This document shows positions 33,129 to 41,901 of a DNA stretch of 64,000 nucleotides, one piece after another. The stretch comes from JBBROS01 sp965260935. GTDB lineage: Bacteria; Pseudomonadota; Alphaproteobacteria; Acetobacterales; Acetobacteraceae. The stretch lies in the NCBI GenBank assembly GCA_965260935.1, contig OZ253374.1:2790001-2854000 (forward strand). Reading direction: 5' to 3'. The position numbers and the translations under genes are program-made. How positions within the stretch are numbered: position 1 is the stretch's first letter; every line of letters starts with the position of its first letter. Below the pieces are notes generated by a model. It saw only the letters and a list, made by a program, of their open reading frames with translations. It was not told the origin of the DNA and did not search any database.

Positions 33129-34361
33129 CCCGTCCTCCCGTTTAGGTCGCCGTGGGTTCGATCACGGTCGATCTTCGCTGTGTTCCTGGTCCGGATTTTA
33201 CGCGGCGGTTCTGGACCGCTCGGTTCTTCCTGCGATCTCTTCGAGGAAACAGACGACATCTTGCCGGAGATTGTCGAGGTGCTCGAGTCCAACGCTGATG
33301 CGGAGCAGCAAATCCGCGCCGCTCCAACGCGTGGCGGAGCGGAACGCCTTGACGGGCATCGGCGCTGCAAGGCTGCGGGTGCTCCCCCACGAGGCGCCGA
33401 TCGCTATCGTCTTGAGGCGGTCGAGCGCCGGCGCGACGTGCGGCACTGCTTGAGGTTTGAACATGACGCTGAACACGCCGCTCGCGCCCAGGAAATCGCG
33501 ACGCCAAACCTCGTGCCCTGGAGACCCGGGAAGGGCGGGGTGGAGCACCTGCTCGACCAGGTTATGGTTCTGGAAGATTGCCATGAGCGCTTCCGCGCCT
33601 TCGGTCGCAACCCGCAGGCGGAGCGGCAAGGTCTCGAAGCCCCGCAAGACGAGCGAAGCGTCGTCGGATGACACACCCATGCCAAAACGCCCTATAAGGG
33701 AGCGGATGCGGCGCCCGAGCTGCTCATCCTTGATGCTGATGGAGCCCATGATCACGTCGGCATGCCCCGACACGTATTTCGTAAGGGCCTCCGTGACGAG
33801 GTCTGCCCCAAGATCAAGGGGTTTGTAGTTGAGCGGAGTGGCCCAGGTGTTGTCGCACCCGACAAGCGCTCCGCCCCCGTGCGCGATGGTCGCGATCAGG
33901 GGCAAGTCCTGTACTTCCATCGTTGTCGATCCCGGCGACTCGCACCAGACGAGTTTCGTCGTCGGCTTCATTCTTCGGGAAACGTCCTCTGGATCGAGAG
34001 GATCGTAGTAGTCAACGTCGATGCCGAAGCGACGCAGGTCCTGTTCGGCGAAGTCCCTGACGGGCGGATAGCACGTGTCGGCGATCAGCATGTGATCGCC
34101 AGCCAATGCCATAGCCAGGAACGCTATGGAATTGGACGCCTGTCCGGACGACGTCAGATAGGTGCGCGAGGCGCGTTCCAGGGTGGTGAGCTTGCTTTCC
34201 AGCGTTCGCGTCGTCGGGGTTCCGTAGAGGCCCTAGCTGTATCCGTCCGGACCTCGTTCGCCTCGCTTGGCGTAGTCTGCGGCGTCGGCGAAAACGATGG
34301 TCGAAGCGCGATGGACGCCAACCCCGAGGGGGTCAAACCCCTGCGTATTGACCTTCGGCGT

Positions 34362-35617
34362 CAGGGGCAACGCATGAAATTTGGTCCCGGTTTGGTGCGG
34401 AGATCATCGACTAGCCGACCAGGAGCTTGAGCATGTAAGCATTGTTCCAGGCTGCCTTCTTCCGTTTGCCGCGCAGGCTGGCTTTGGTTGTCCTATCTTG
34501 GCTGACGATGTTGAGCGCGATCTTGCGCAGCAGCGCCAGGTTGCGGGCCGCGGCGCGATCACGTATGCGGCTGTCGTCCTCGCGGAACGTGACGTCCAGC
34601 ACCCAGTGCAGCGCGTTCTCCACGGCCCAATGCGAGCGGATTGCCTGGCCCAGGACGGCCGGGCTGTCGGGGCAGCTCGACAGGAAGTAGCGGATCTCGC
34701 TTTCGACCTTGATAGGCGCGTTGTTGACGCTGCGGATGCTCTCGACCGCCAGCACGGTGCGCAGGCTTGGCCAACCGCTCAAGGCGTCCAGAGCGGCGGC
34801 GTTGGTGCTGGCGAACACCCGGCGCCGGACCAGACGCCCGTGGGTGTCGTCGAACGCGTCGCAGTCGGCACGGCCAGGCGCGCCACGGCCGAAGCAGTGC
34901 TGGTCGAAATGCTCGACCACGGCCGCGTGCGCCAGCTTGTGGTTGCCCTTGAGCGCCAGCAGGTAGTCGCCCCCGCGCGCCAGGATCGTCTCGGCAATCG
35001 CGGTCTGGCACCCCATTGCGTCCAAGGCGACAACGGTATTCTGCAACGCGAGCTGGTCCAGCAGCTCGGGCACTGCGGTGATCTCGTTGGACTTGCCGTC
35101 AACGCACCGCTGGCCCAGCACGAGGCCCTGCTCGCTGGCCCACGCGCTGACAACGTGCAACGGCGACTGCTCCCGCCCATGATCGAACGAGCGTCGGACC
35201 GACTTGCCGTCAATGGCGACCACCTCGCGCTCGAAGCCTCTCAGAAGCGAACCGACCCAGGCCGTGAACCCCGCCTCGAATGCGTCGGGGTCGATCAGCA
35301 TGAACACGCGCCGGAACGTGTCGTGCGAAGGAATGCCGTTGGGCAGCTCCAGAAACGTCTTAAGCCAGGCCAGCTTGCTGCGGCCGTACAATGCGATGTC
35401 GTCCCAGCTTTCGGCGCAGGCGATCACCGCGCAGACCGCAATCACCAGGATGTCGCGCAGGCGGTGCTCGATCTTGCCGCCGCAGCGCGGGTCCTCGATC
35501 GCGTTGAAATACTGCGCCAGGTTCTCAATCAACATGCCTTGCTCCCTCGCCGCTGCGAGGAAGCGTCATCAAGCATCAGCGCCGGGGCGGCGAGGAAAAT
35601 TTCATGCGTTGCCCCTG
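34362..35617 (-). mobile_element. ISAs1-family insertion sequence, 1256 bp, intact
   Basis: The ends are inverted repeats: CAGGGGCAACGCATGAAATT reading inward from 34362, and the same sequence reading inward on the other strand from 35617. The 10-base direct repeat CCTTCGGCGT flanks the element (34352-34361 and 35618-35627), matching the long target duplications of ISAs1 elements. It is inserted near the start of the PLP-lyase gene. The transposase frame is complete, so this copy may be active. Confidence 0.95.
34411..35535 (-). CDS. ISAs1-family transposase
   Basis: A 374-residue DDE transposase with the ISAs1 pattern: N-terminal YFNAIEDPRCGGKIEHRLRD, first catalytic region VVAIDGKSVRRSFD, second VVALDAMGCQTAIAE, YLLALKGNH, and the C-terminal HWAVENALHWVLDVTFREDD. 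Length and frame are intact, and it fills most of the element. Confidence 0.93.
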   Translation of the reverse strand: MLIENLAQYFNAIEDPRCGGKIEHRLRDILVIAVCAVIACAESWDDIALYGRSKLAWLKTFLELPNGIPSHDTFRRVFMLIDPDAFEAGFTAWVGSLLRGFEREVVAIDGKSVRRSFDHGREQSPLHVVSAWASEQGLVLGQRCVDGKSNEITAVPELLDQLALQNTVVALDAMGCQTAIAETILARGGDYLLALKGNHKLAHAAVVEHFDQHCFGRGAPGRADCDAFDDTHGRLVRRRVFASTNAAALDALSGWPSLRTVLAVESIRSVNNAPIKVESEIRYFLSSCPDSPAVLGQAIRSHWAVENALHWVLDVTFREDDSRIRDRAAARNLALLRKIALNIVSQDRTTKASLRGKRKKAAWNNAYMLKLLVG

Positions 35618-35719
35618 CCTTCGGCGTGAGTACGCAAGTGGTCGTGTCGTTCATCCGCGTGGCTTTCCGGTTGAGGGACTCATCCTAAGCGGATTCGCAG
35701 TATTCAATCCAATGCAGTG

Positions 35720-35750
35720 TTGACGCCCAAGCATTCCGAGAGATTATACT
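35720..35750 (+). promoter_or_regulatory. Possible promoter for the LysR gene
   Basis: TTGACG at 35720-35725 and TATACT at 35745-35750 are 19 bases apart; ATTATA at 35743 gives a 17-base spacing. Transcription would begin within a base or two of GTG 35757, suggesting an almost leaderless message. The lyase gene starts on the other strand at 35654, so this is a shared divergent control region. Confidence 0.45.
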
Positions 35751-35756
35751 GTCGGA

Positions 35757-36623
35757 GTGAATGTCAGGCAGATCGAGGCCTTCCAGTCTGTCATGTTGAA
35801 TGGAACCGCCTCACGGGCTGCGGAGGTAATGCGGATTTCACAGCCCGCGGTGAGCAAGGCCATACAGGAACTCGAAAGGGGGTTGGGCTTCGCCCTCTTC
35901 GAGCGTACGAAGGGGCGCATGGTTCCGACGCCGGAAGCGCAGCTTTTCTTCCGCGAGGTGGAAAGCATGTTCAACGGTCTTGAGCGGCTACGCGGTGCGG
36001 CCGCGCGCATACGGGACTTCGGCTCCGGTGAGATCCGCATCGCCGCCCTGTCCGCATTGAGCACCAATCTGATACCGCGAGCGCTGAGCGCCTTCCGCGC
36101 GCGACGGCCCAACGTCGCCGTGACCCTCCAAACACCCATGTCCGCGGTGGTTAGAGACCTCGTGGCCGCGGGCCAGTTCGATGTGGGCCTGGCGGCGGAC
36201 GAGATCGACGCCACGGGCGTCGACGTGCGCCCGTTCGCAACGTTCAGGGCTATGGTCGCCTTGCCCAGCGGTCACAAGCTCGAGAGTCATCCGGTGATCG
36301 AGCCCGAGGACCTCGACGAGGAGTCATTCATCGCACTCTCGCCGGAGGATACGACTCGACGTCAAGCCGACCAGGTCTTCAGGGCTGCCGGCAGCAGTCC
36401 GAAGGTGGTCGTCGAGACCCCCTATTCCACTACCATATGCGCGATGGTTGCCGAGGGGCTTGGCGTGGGCCTCGTCAATAGGCTCACAGCCCGTCCTTTC
36501 GAAGGCCGGGGATTAAGCCTCCGGCCGTTCTCAAAGGGCGTGCATTTCCGGACACTCATGCTGTTGCCATTCAATAAATCACCGTCGCACGTCGTTGCTG
36601 ATTTTATCCAAGAGTTAATGTAA
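35757..36623 (+). CDS. LysR-family regulator with C-terminus altered by IS66 insertion
   Basis: A 288-residue LysR-type activator: helix-turn-helix QIEAFQSVMLNGTASRAAEV and ISQPAVSKAIQELERGLGFA, then a substrate-binding domain with FDVGLAADEID and MVAEGLGVGLVN. The N-terminus resembles OccR/NocR-type regulators of amino-acid or opine uptake, fitting the divergent lyase-transporter operon. IS66 inserted in the last codons: the stop TAA is part of the IS end. Rejoining the flanks gives seven more residues (after QELM: ELSVFEA) ending at 39325-39327. The truncation is small, so the protein may still work. GTG 35757 is the assigned start. Confidence 0.9.
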   Translation: MNVRQIEAFQSVMLNGTASRAAEVMRISQPAVSKAIQELERGLGFALFERTKGRMVPTPEAQLFFREVESMFNGLERLRGAAARIRDFGSGEIRIAALSALSTNLIPRALSAFRARRPNVAVTLQTPMSAVVRDLVAAGQFDVGLAADEIDATGVDVRPFATFRAMVALPSGHKLESHPVIEPEDLDEESFIALSPEDTTRRQADQVFRAAGSSPKVVVETPYSTTICAMVAEGLGVGLVNRLTARPFEGRGLSLRPFSKGVHFRTLMLLPFNKSPSHVVADFIQELM

Positions 36624-36675
36624 GCGTCGGTTGTAGGCCGCGGCTTTGGTGGTCCAGGTCTGACGTCGGCTTCGG

Positions 36676-38274
36676 CTACTGTGTCCAGAACCAGGGAAGC
36701 AGGGCGTCGATTTGACGGATGGGATGGTCGGCGATGCGCCCGAGGACGTCGGTCAGGTAGGTCTGCGGGTTGATGCCGTTCATTTTGGCGGTTTCGAGGA
36801 TGGTGTAGAGGCAGGCGGCGCGTTGGCCTCCGGCATCGGACCCGCAGAAGAGATAGTTCTTTCTTCCAAGTACGAGGGGCCGCATGGCGCGCTCGGCGGC
36901 ATTGTTGGACATCTCGAGCTGGCCGTCGGCGACGTAGCGGCTGAGCGCCGCCCATCGCGACAGGGTGTAGCGGATCGCCTGGGCGAGCGTGCTTTTGCCG
37001 CTGATCCGGGCGAGCGAAGTGTCGAGGAACATGCGGAACTGGTCGAGCAGCGGCTGGGCGTGTTCCCGGCGCGCGGCGGCGCGGCGCTCGGGTGGTTGTC
37101 CGCGGATGCCGCTTTCGATGGCGAACAGGGCGGCGATGCGCTGCAAGGCGTCGAGTGCGATCGGCGAGGCCGTCGCGTGGTGGACATCATAGAGTTTCCG
37201 ACGCGCATGGCTCCAGCAGGCCACCTCGACCAGGGGCGCGTCGCCTGCCGGCGTGATCGGAGCATAGAGCGTGTCGAACCCGGCATAGCCGTCGGCGTGC
37301 AGGAACCCGCGGCAGGTGCCGAGCAGCACCTGGGCGTGGACGCCGCGGCGGTCAGCCGAGTAACGGTAGAACGCGGCCGGCGGCACCGCCGAGCCCCAGG
37401 GCCGCTCGTCGCGCACCAGCACCCAGAGCCGTCCGGTCCTGGTCTTGCCGAGACCGGGTGCCAGCACCGGCACGGTGGTGTCGTCGGCGTGCAGGACGGC
37501 GCCGGCCCGGATGTGGCGGCCGATCGCCTCGGCCAAAGGCGAGAGCAAAAACGTCGCTTGCCCGACCCAGTCCGCCAGCGTCGAGCGGTCGAGGTCGACG
37601 CCCTCGCGTCCATAAATCACGGCCTGGCGGTGCAGCGGCAGGTGGTCGCAGTACTTGGACACCAGCACGTGGGCGACCAGCCCGGACCCCGGCCGGCCGC
37701 GCTCGATCGGCAGGGCCGGCATCGGCTGCTGCACGACCGTTTCGCAGGCCCGACAGCTCAGCTTTGGCCGGACATGGCGGATCACCTTGAAGCTGGAGGG
37801 CACGTATTCGAGCACCTCGCGCTCGTCCTGGCCCACGCGGCTGAACACGGTGCCGCCGCAGCCGGGGCACGTGCAGGGCGGCTCATGGGTGACCGTTTCG
37901 CGTGGCAGGTGCGGGGGCAACGGCCTGCGCACCGGCTGCTTGCGCTCGCGCGTCCGAGCCTGGGGCTGCGGCCCGGCAGGGTCGGCTGCGCTGGCGCGGG
38001 CGTCGCCTTCGGCCTGCTCCTCCTCGAGTTCGCCGATCAGCAGCTCCAACTGCTCGATGTCGCGATCGAGCTTCTCGGACGATCGGCCGAACCGGGCACG
38101 CCGCAGCACGGCCAGCTGCATCTTCAGCTTCTCGATGTGCAGCGTCTTGGCGTGGATCTCGGCCGCATTGGCTGCGATCTCGATGTCCTTGCGCGCCAGC
38201 TCGGTCTGCAGGCCCGCGGCGAACAGCCGCAGCGCGTCCGGGTCGGTCGGCAGGGGAGCGCTCGCCAAGGACAT
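36676..38274 (-). CDS. tnpC: IS66 transposase TnpC
   Basis: The 532-residue DDE transposase of IS66. An N-terminal leucine-zipper-like coiled coil (IHAKTLHIEKLKMQLAVLRR, FGRSSEKLDRDIEQLELLIG) is followed by a zinc-finger domain (CTCPGCGG, LSCRACE), the catalytic core (VLHADDTTVPVLAP, HADGYAGFDTLY, CWSHARRKLYDVH) and the C-terminal MSNNAAERAMRPLVLGRKNY. ATG 38274 is used; the longer frame to 38649 only shadows tnpB. Confidence 0.95.
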   Translation of the reverse strand: MSLASAPLPTDPDALRLFAAGLQTELARKDIEIAANAAEIHAKTLHIEKLKMQLAVLRRARFGRSSEKLDRDIEQLELLIGELEEEQAEGDARASAADPAGPQPQARTRERKQPVRRPLPPHLPRETVTHEPPCTCPGCGGTVFSRVGQDEREVLEYVPSSFKVIRHVRPKLSCRACETVVQQPMPALPIERGRPGSGLVAHVLVSKYCDHLPLHRQAVIYGREGVDLDRSTLADWVGQATFLLSPLAEAIGRHIRAGAVLHADDTTVPVLAPGLGKTRTGRLWVLVRDERPWGSAVPPAAFYRYSADRRGVHAQVLLGTCRGFLHADGYAGFDTLYAPITPAGDAPLVEVACWSHARRKLYDVHHATASPIALDALQRIAALFAIESGIRGQPPERRAAARREHAQPLLDQFRMFLDTSLARISGKSTLAQAIRYTLSRWAALSRYVADGQLEMSNNAAERAMRPLVLGRKNYLFCGSDAGGQRAACLYTILETAKMNGINPQTYLTDVLGRIADHPIRQIDALLPWFWTQ

Positions 38275-38333
38275 GGCCGGAGCGTACCAGAGCCGGCCCT
38301 TGCCGTACAGCCTCCCCTGGGATCCGCATCGGG

Positions 38334-38687
38334 TCAGACCGCCACGGGCACACGCGACGCCTCGGGCGCCACCGTGCGCCGCCAGTCCATCGCTTCCAGC
38401 AGCAGACCCAGCTGCGCCGGCGTCAGCACCAGGCCGCCGTCCACGACCGGCGGCCAGACGAACTTGCCAGCCTCCAGCCGCTTGGCGAACAGGCACAGGC
38501 CGGTGCCGTCCCAGTAGAGGCACTTCAGGTAATCGGCTCTTTTGCTGCGGAACAGGAACAAGTGCCCGGAGAACGGGTCGGCGTCCAGCACCTGCCCGAC
38601 CAGGGCCGCCAACCCGTCGAACCCGTAGCGCATGCTGACCGGACGGCACGCCAGATACACCTTGGTCCCGGGAACGACGGCGATCAT
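38334..38687 (-). CDS. tnpB: IS66 accessory protein TnpB
   Basis: The 117-residue IS66 Orf2 protein required for transposition: KVYLACRPVSMRYGFDGLAA, DPFSGHLFLFRSKRADYLK and LYWDGTGLCLFAKRLEAGKF are its constant blocks. Its ATG overlaps the tnpA stop (ATGA), and tnpC starts 59 bases after its stop. Confidence 0.96.
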   Translation of the reverse strand: MIAVVPGTKVYLACRPVSMRYGFDGLAALVGQVLDADPFSGHLFLFRSKRADYLKCLYWDGTGLCLFAKRLEAGKFVWPPVVDGGLVLTPAQLGLLLEAMDWRRTVAPEASRVPVAV

Positions 38688-39235
38688 GCCGTTGCCCGCA
38701 GCACCGTCAGCACGCGCCGCAACGCGCGCTCGTTGACGAAGGCATCCACCCGCAGCCGCGTGCCATCCGCCAGGTCGATCTCGATCACCCCCGGGCGGTC
38801 CTCCATCGCCGGGCGCGGCAGCGGCGCATGAGCCGGCGAGGGCGGCGCCACCGCGGCCGGCGATGACCGGGCCACCAGCGCAGGCCCGCCATCCTCTGCC
38901 TGCCCCAACACACCGATCGGCACGAATTCAAGCGGAGAACCTGTCATCACCGGCTTGCCCGGCGGCCTTGGCTCCGTCGCCTCGGGTCGGACCGCAGCCA
39001 CCGCCGTCTGCCGCGACAGAGCCGACCGCCGCCAGCGATAGATCAGACTGGTGCAGACGCCGTGCCGGCGCGCCAAATCCCGCATCTGCGCCCCGGGCAC
39101 CGACGCCTCCGCAACCACCCGCGCACGAAACGCCGCGTCATGCACGCGCCGCCGCTCGCCCATAATCTCGATCCGTGCCTCTGTGGCTGCCACTGTGGCA
39201 GCCTCTGAAGCCAACATGCCGCCGCTGCTTTCCAT
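38684..39235 (-). CDS. tnpA: IS66 accessory protein TnpA
   Basis: The first IS66 protein, with a helix-turn-helix of the Tnp_1/IS3-OrfA type: HDAAFRARVVAEASVPGAQM, RDLARRHGVCTSLIYRWRR. The C-terminal IEIDLADGTRLRVDAFVNE is usual for the family. At 183 residues it is slightly long; ATG 39235 is the first start, and one near 39163 (IMGERRRVHD) is an alternative. Confidence 0.92.
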   Translation of the reverse strand: MESSGGMLASEAATVAATEARIEIMGERRRVHDAAFRARVVAEASVPGAQMRDLARRHGVCTSLIYRWRRSALSRQTAVAAVRPEATEPRPPGKPVMTGSPLEFVPIGVLGQAEDGGPALVARSSPAAVAPPSPAHAPLPRPAMEDRPGVIEIDLADGTRLRVDAFVNERALRRVLTVLRATA

Positions 39236-39302
39236 GCCGCCAAGCAGACCAAACCAGCCTCACGCCCGCAATGCGGCCACCAGCCCACGCTTACGAGTTA
39301 AT

Positions 39303-39327
39303 GGAGCTTTCGGTCTTCGAAGCGTAG
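39303..39327 (+). other. Severed 3' tail of the LysR gene
   Basis: Directly after the second GAGTTAAT copy the original frame continues for seven codons (ELSVFEA) to TAG at 39325-39327. This is the natural C-terminus cut off by IS66. The 236 bases from here to hutD show no gene or repeat. Confidence 0.85.
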
Positions 39328-39563
39328 ACGGCTACGCCAGGCTCGGGCGTCGTCTCGCAATTTTTGGGAAGCGGCAACCGTTCTCGTCGTCGTCATCACC
39401 TTGCCCGCCCTACGATCAAGGCGCCTGCATCGGTGATGGGTGACGAAGTTGTGCCCGTCATCTCTCGGCTCACGGCGCGACCGGCGGCTTCACTGAACTG
39501 AACGTGGCAGCATGGCCTGCTTGGCCTTAGCCTATCGGTCCGTCCTAGCCCGCCACCGCCTCC

Positions 39564-40151
39564 CTAGTCCCAGGATCCTTGGGGCGAGAGGAATATGGCG
39601 TAAAGGCGCGAGCCGGGCTCGACGAGGACAGAAAGGTCGCACGGTTGCTCCACCAGGAGCGCGTCTCGTGCTCCGAGCCGGACGCTTGAGGCTTGGGAGC
39701 GGACCTCAGCCTCGCCTTCGCAGCACAGGATCAACACCATGCCGCTTTCCGCTTCGACGGTTGCGGGTTGCCCGGCCGGCAAGCGGCGGAGTTCGTGCGT
39801 CCAGGCGCCACGACGGGTCATGACGTTGAGATCCGTGACCGGTCCGCCGACGAGCCGCGCCGTCGCGAAAGCGTCGGCCGGAAAAAACAGCGGATCGGAC
39901 GCGGCCGTCAGGCGACGGCGGCCGTGTTTCTCGGTGTCGAGGTCCAAGCCTTGGCCATCGAGGATCGCGAGCGTTCGGTCGATCCCAGGAAAGATCGAGA
40001 ACGGTCCGTCGACGGCGACGCGCGCCATCGAAACGCGCCAATCAAAGTTGGCAAGCCCTGCCGCCGGCGGCCGGACCGCGACCTCGACCGTCTCGCCGCC
40101 CCCGTTCTTCCAGGCCATGCGCCTGTGGTTCGATGCCCTCAGGACGCGCAT
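39564..40151 (-). CDS. hutD: HutD family protein
   Basis: HutD is a cupin-like protein found in hut operons and thought to tune histidine or urocanate levels; no enzymatic activity is established. The 195-residue protein has the family start LRASNHRRMAWKNGGGETVE, then FDWRVSMARVAVDGPFSIFP, GIDRTLAILDGQG and DLNVMTRRG. It is the last gene of the hutIHGUD run, 12 bases after hutU. Confidence 0.93.
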   Translation of the reverse strand: MRVLRASNHRRMAWKNGGGETVEVAVRPPAAGLANFDWRVSMARVAVDGPFSIFPGIDRTLAILDGQGLDLDTEKHGRRRLTAASDPLFFPADAFATARLVGGPVTDLNVMTRRGAWTHELRRLPAGQPATVEAESGMVLILCCEGEAEVRSQASSVRLGARDALLVEQPCDLSVLVEPGSRLYAIFLSPQGSWD

Positions 40152-40163
40152 GGCTTGACCCGC

Positions 40164-41852
40164 TCAATTGCCAAGGATGGCCGGAAGGCGGAGGCCCTGT
40201 TCGCGGGCGCACGTCATCGCCGACTCGTAGCCCGCATCCGCGTGACGCATCACGCCCGTGGCGGGGTCGTTCCACAGCACCCGCTCGAGGCGCCGGGCCG
40301 CCTCCGGAGTGCCGTCCGCCACGATCACCATGCCGGCATGCTGCGAGTAGCCCATGCCGACGCCGCCGCCATGGTGCAGCGACACCCAGGTCGCGCCCGA
40401 GGCCGTGTTGAGCAGCGCATTGAGCAGCGGCCAGTCGGACACGGCGTCCGAGCCGTCCTTCATGGCCTCGGTCTCACGGTTCGGCGACGCGACGGAGCCG
40501 GAGTCGAGATGGTCGCGGCCGATCACCACCGGCGCCGTCAACTCGCCGGTTCGCACCATCTCGTTGAAGGCGAGGCCGAGCCGGTGACGGTCGCCCAACC
40601 CGACCCAGCAGATGCGCGCCGGCAGGCCCTGAAAGGCGATCCGCTCCCGCGCCATGTCGAGCCAGCGGTGCAGGTGGCCGTTGCCGGGCAGAAGCTCCTT
40701 CACGCGGGCGTCGGTGCGGTAGATGTCCTCGGGGTCGCCCGAGAGCGCCGCCCAGCGGAACGGGCCGATGCCGCGGCAGAACAACGGGCGGATGTAGGCC
40801 GGCACGAAACCGGGAAAGTCGAAGGCGTTCTCCAATCCCTCGTCCTTCGCGACTTGGCGGATGTTGTTGCCGTAGTCGAGCGTCGGGATGCCGGCCTTGT
40901 GGAAGGCGAGCATCGCTTCCACGTGCTCCCGCATCGACGCCCGGGCCGCCGTCTCGACCGCCTTCGGGTCGCTGTCGCGCTTGGCTCGCCACTCGGCCGT
41001 GGTCCAGCCTCGCGGCAGGTAGCCGTTGACGGGGTCGTGCGCGGAGGTCTGGTCCGTGACGATGTCGGGACGGACGCCGCGCCGGGCCAGCTCCGGCACA
41101 ATCTCGGCCGCGTTGCCGAGCAGGCCCACCGACTTCGCCTCGCCCGCCTTCGTCCAGCGCCCGACCATGGCGAGCGCCTCGTTGAGCGAGGTCGCCTTCT
41201 CGTCGAGGTAGCGGGTGCGCAGGCGGAAGTCGATCCGGCTCTCGTCGCACTCGACGGCCAGGCATGCGGCGCCCGCCATGACGGCGGCGAGCGGCTGCGC
41301 CCCGCCCATGCCGCCGAGGCCGGCGGTAAGGATCCACCGGCCCTTCAGGCTGCCGCCGTAGTGCTGACGGCCGGCCTCCACGAACGTTTCGTAGGTGCCC
41401 TGCACGATGCCTTGCGTGCCGATGTAGATCCAGGAGCCAGCCGTCATTTGGCCGTACATCATCAGGCCCTTGCGATCGAGCTCGTTGAAATGGCCCCAGT
41501 CGGCCCAGCGGGGAACCAGGTTGGAGTTGGCGATCAGCACGCGCGGGGCGTCCGCATGGGTGCGGAACACGCCCACCGGCTTGCCGGACTGCACCAGCAG
41601 GGTTTCGTCGGCCTTGAGCGTCCTCAACGTGTCCGCGATCCGGTCGAAGTCGCCCCAGGTCCGCGCCGCCCGCCCGATGCCGCCGTATACCACAAGCTCG
41701 TTCGGGTTCTCGGCCACGTCGGGGTCGAGGTTGTTCATCAGCATCCGCAGCGGCGCCTCCGTTTGCCAGGACAGCGCGGTGAGGTCGCTGCCGCGGGGGG
41801 ATCGGACCTCGCGGATGTTGTGCCTCGCACCGGCAGGGGTGTTGGTCATCAT
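40164..41852 (-). CDS. hutU: Urocanate hydratase
   Basis: HutU converts urocanate to imidazolonepropionate with tightly bound NAD+. The 562-residue protein shows NNLDPDVAENPNELVVYGGI, GIVQGTYETF, the NAD loop LTAGLGGMGGAQPLAAVMAG and CRGIGPFRWAALSG, ending with SLHHGGGVGMGYSQHAGMVI. ATG 41852 has a GGGGAGACAG ribosome site; the next codon is also ATG. There are 49 bases between hutG and hutU. Confidence 0.97.
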   Translation of the reverse strand: MMTNTPAGARHNIREVRSPRGSDLTALSWQTEAPLRMLMNNLDPDVAENPNELVVYGGIGRAARTWGDFDRIADTLRTLKADETLLVQSGKPVGVFRTHADAPRVLIANSNLVPRWADWGHFNELDRKGLMMYGQMTAGSWIYIGTQGIVQGTYETFVEAGRQHYGGSLKGRWILTAGLGGMGGAQPLAAVMAGAACLAVECDESRIDFRLRTRYLDEKATSLNEALAMVGRWTKAGEAKSVGLLGNAAEIVPELARRGVRPDIVTDQTSAHDPVNGYLPRGWTTAEWRAKRDSDPKAVETAARASMREHVEAMLAFHKAGIPTLDYGNNIRQVAKDEGLENAFDFPGFVPAYIRPLFCRGIGPFRWAALSGDPEDIYRTDARVKELLPGNGHLHRWLDMARERIAFQGLPARICWVGLGDRHRLGLAFNEMVRTGELTAPVVIGRDHLDSGSVASPNRETEAMKDGSDAVSDWPLLNALLNTASGATWVSLHHGGGVGMGYSQHAGMVIVADGTPEAARRLERVLWNDPATGVMRHADAGYESAMTCAREQGLRLPAILGN

Positions 41853-41901
41853 CTGTCTCCCCATGAATGGATCCTGCCGGAGCCGTCTCCCGTCGGGTCC
41901 G

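Larger units (their letters stand above)
33198..35654 (-). pseudogene. Cystathionine beta-lyase-like PLP enzyme, split by ISAs1 and with an internal stop
   Basis: A Cys/Met-metabolism PLP-fold enzyme (MetC branch). The start ATG 35654 gives MNDTTTCVLTPKVNTQG once the ISAs1 element and one target copy are removed. Then come RASTIVFADAADYAKRG, GLYGTPTTRTLESKL, LTSSGQASNSIAFLAMALAG, VGCDNTWATPLNYKPLDLGA and the lysine region TKYVSGHADVIMGS. A TAG stop at 34233-34235 replaces the expected codon before GLYGTPTT. From ATG 34112 a 304-residue frame remains but lacks the N-terminal substrate and cofactor residues. It was probably the catabolic enzyme of this amino-acid uptake locus. Confidence 0.88.
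36620..39294 (-). mobile_element. IS66-family insertion sequence, 2675 bp, intact
   Basis: It starts GTAAGCGTCGGTTGTAGGCC at 36620 and ends so that the opposite strand reads GTAAGCGTGGGCTGGTGGCC from 39294, giving imperfect terminal inverted repeats. The 8-base direct repeat GAGTTAAT flanks it (36612-36619 and 39295-39302), the IS66 target size. It carries tnpA, tnpB and tnpC in the usual order and is inserted in the last codons of the LysR gene. Confidence 0.95.
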
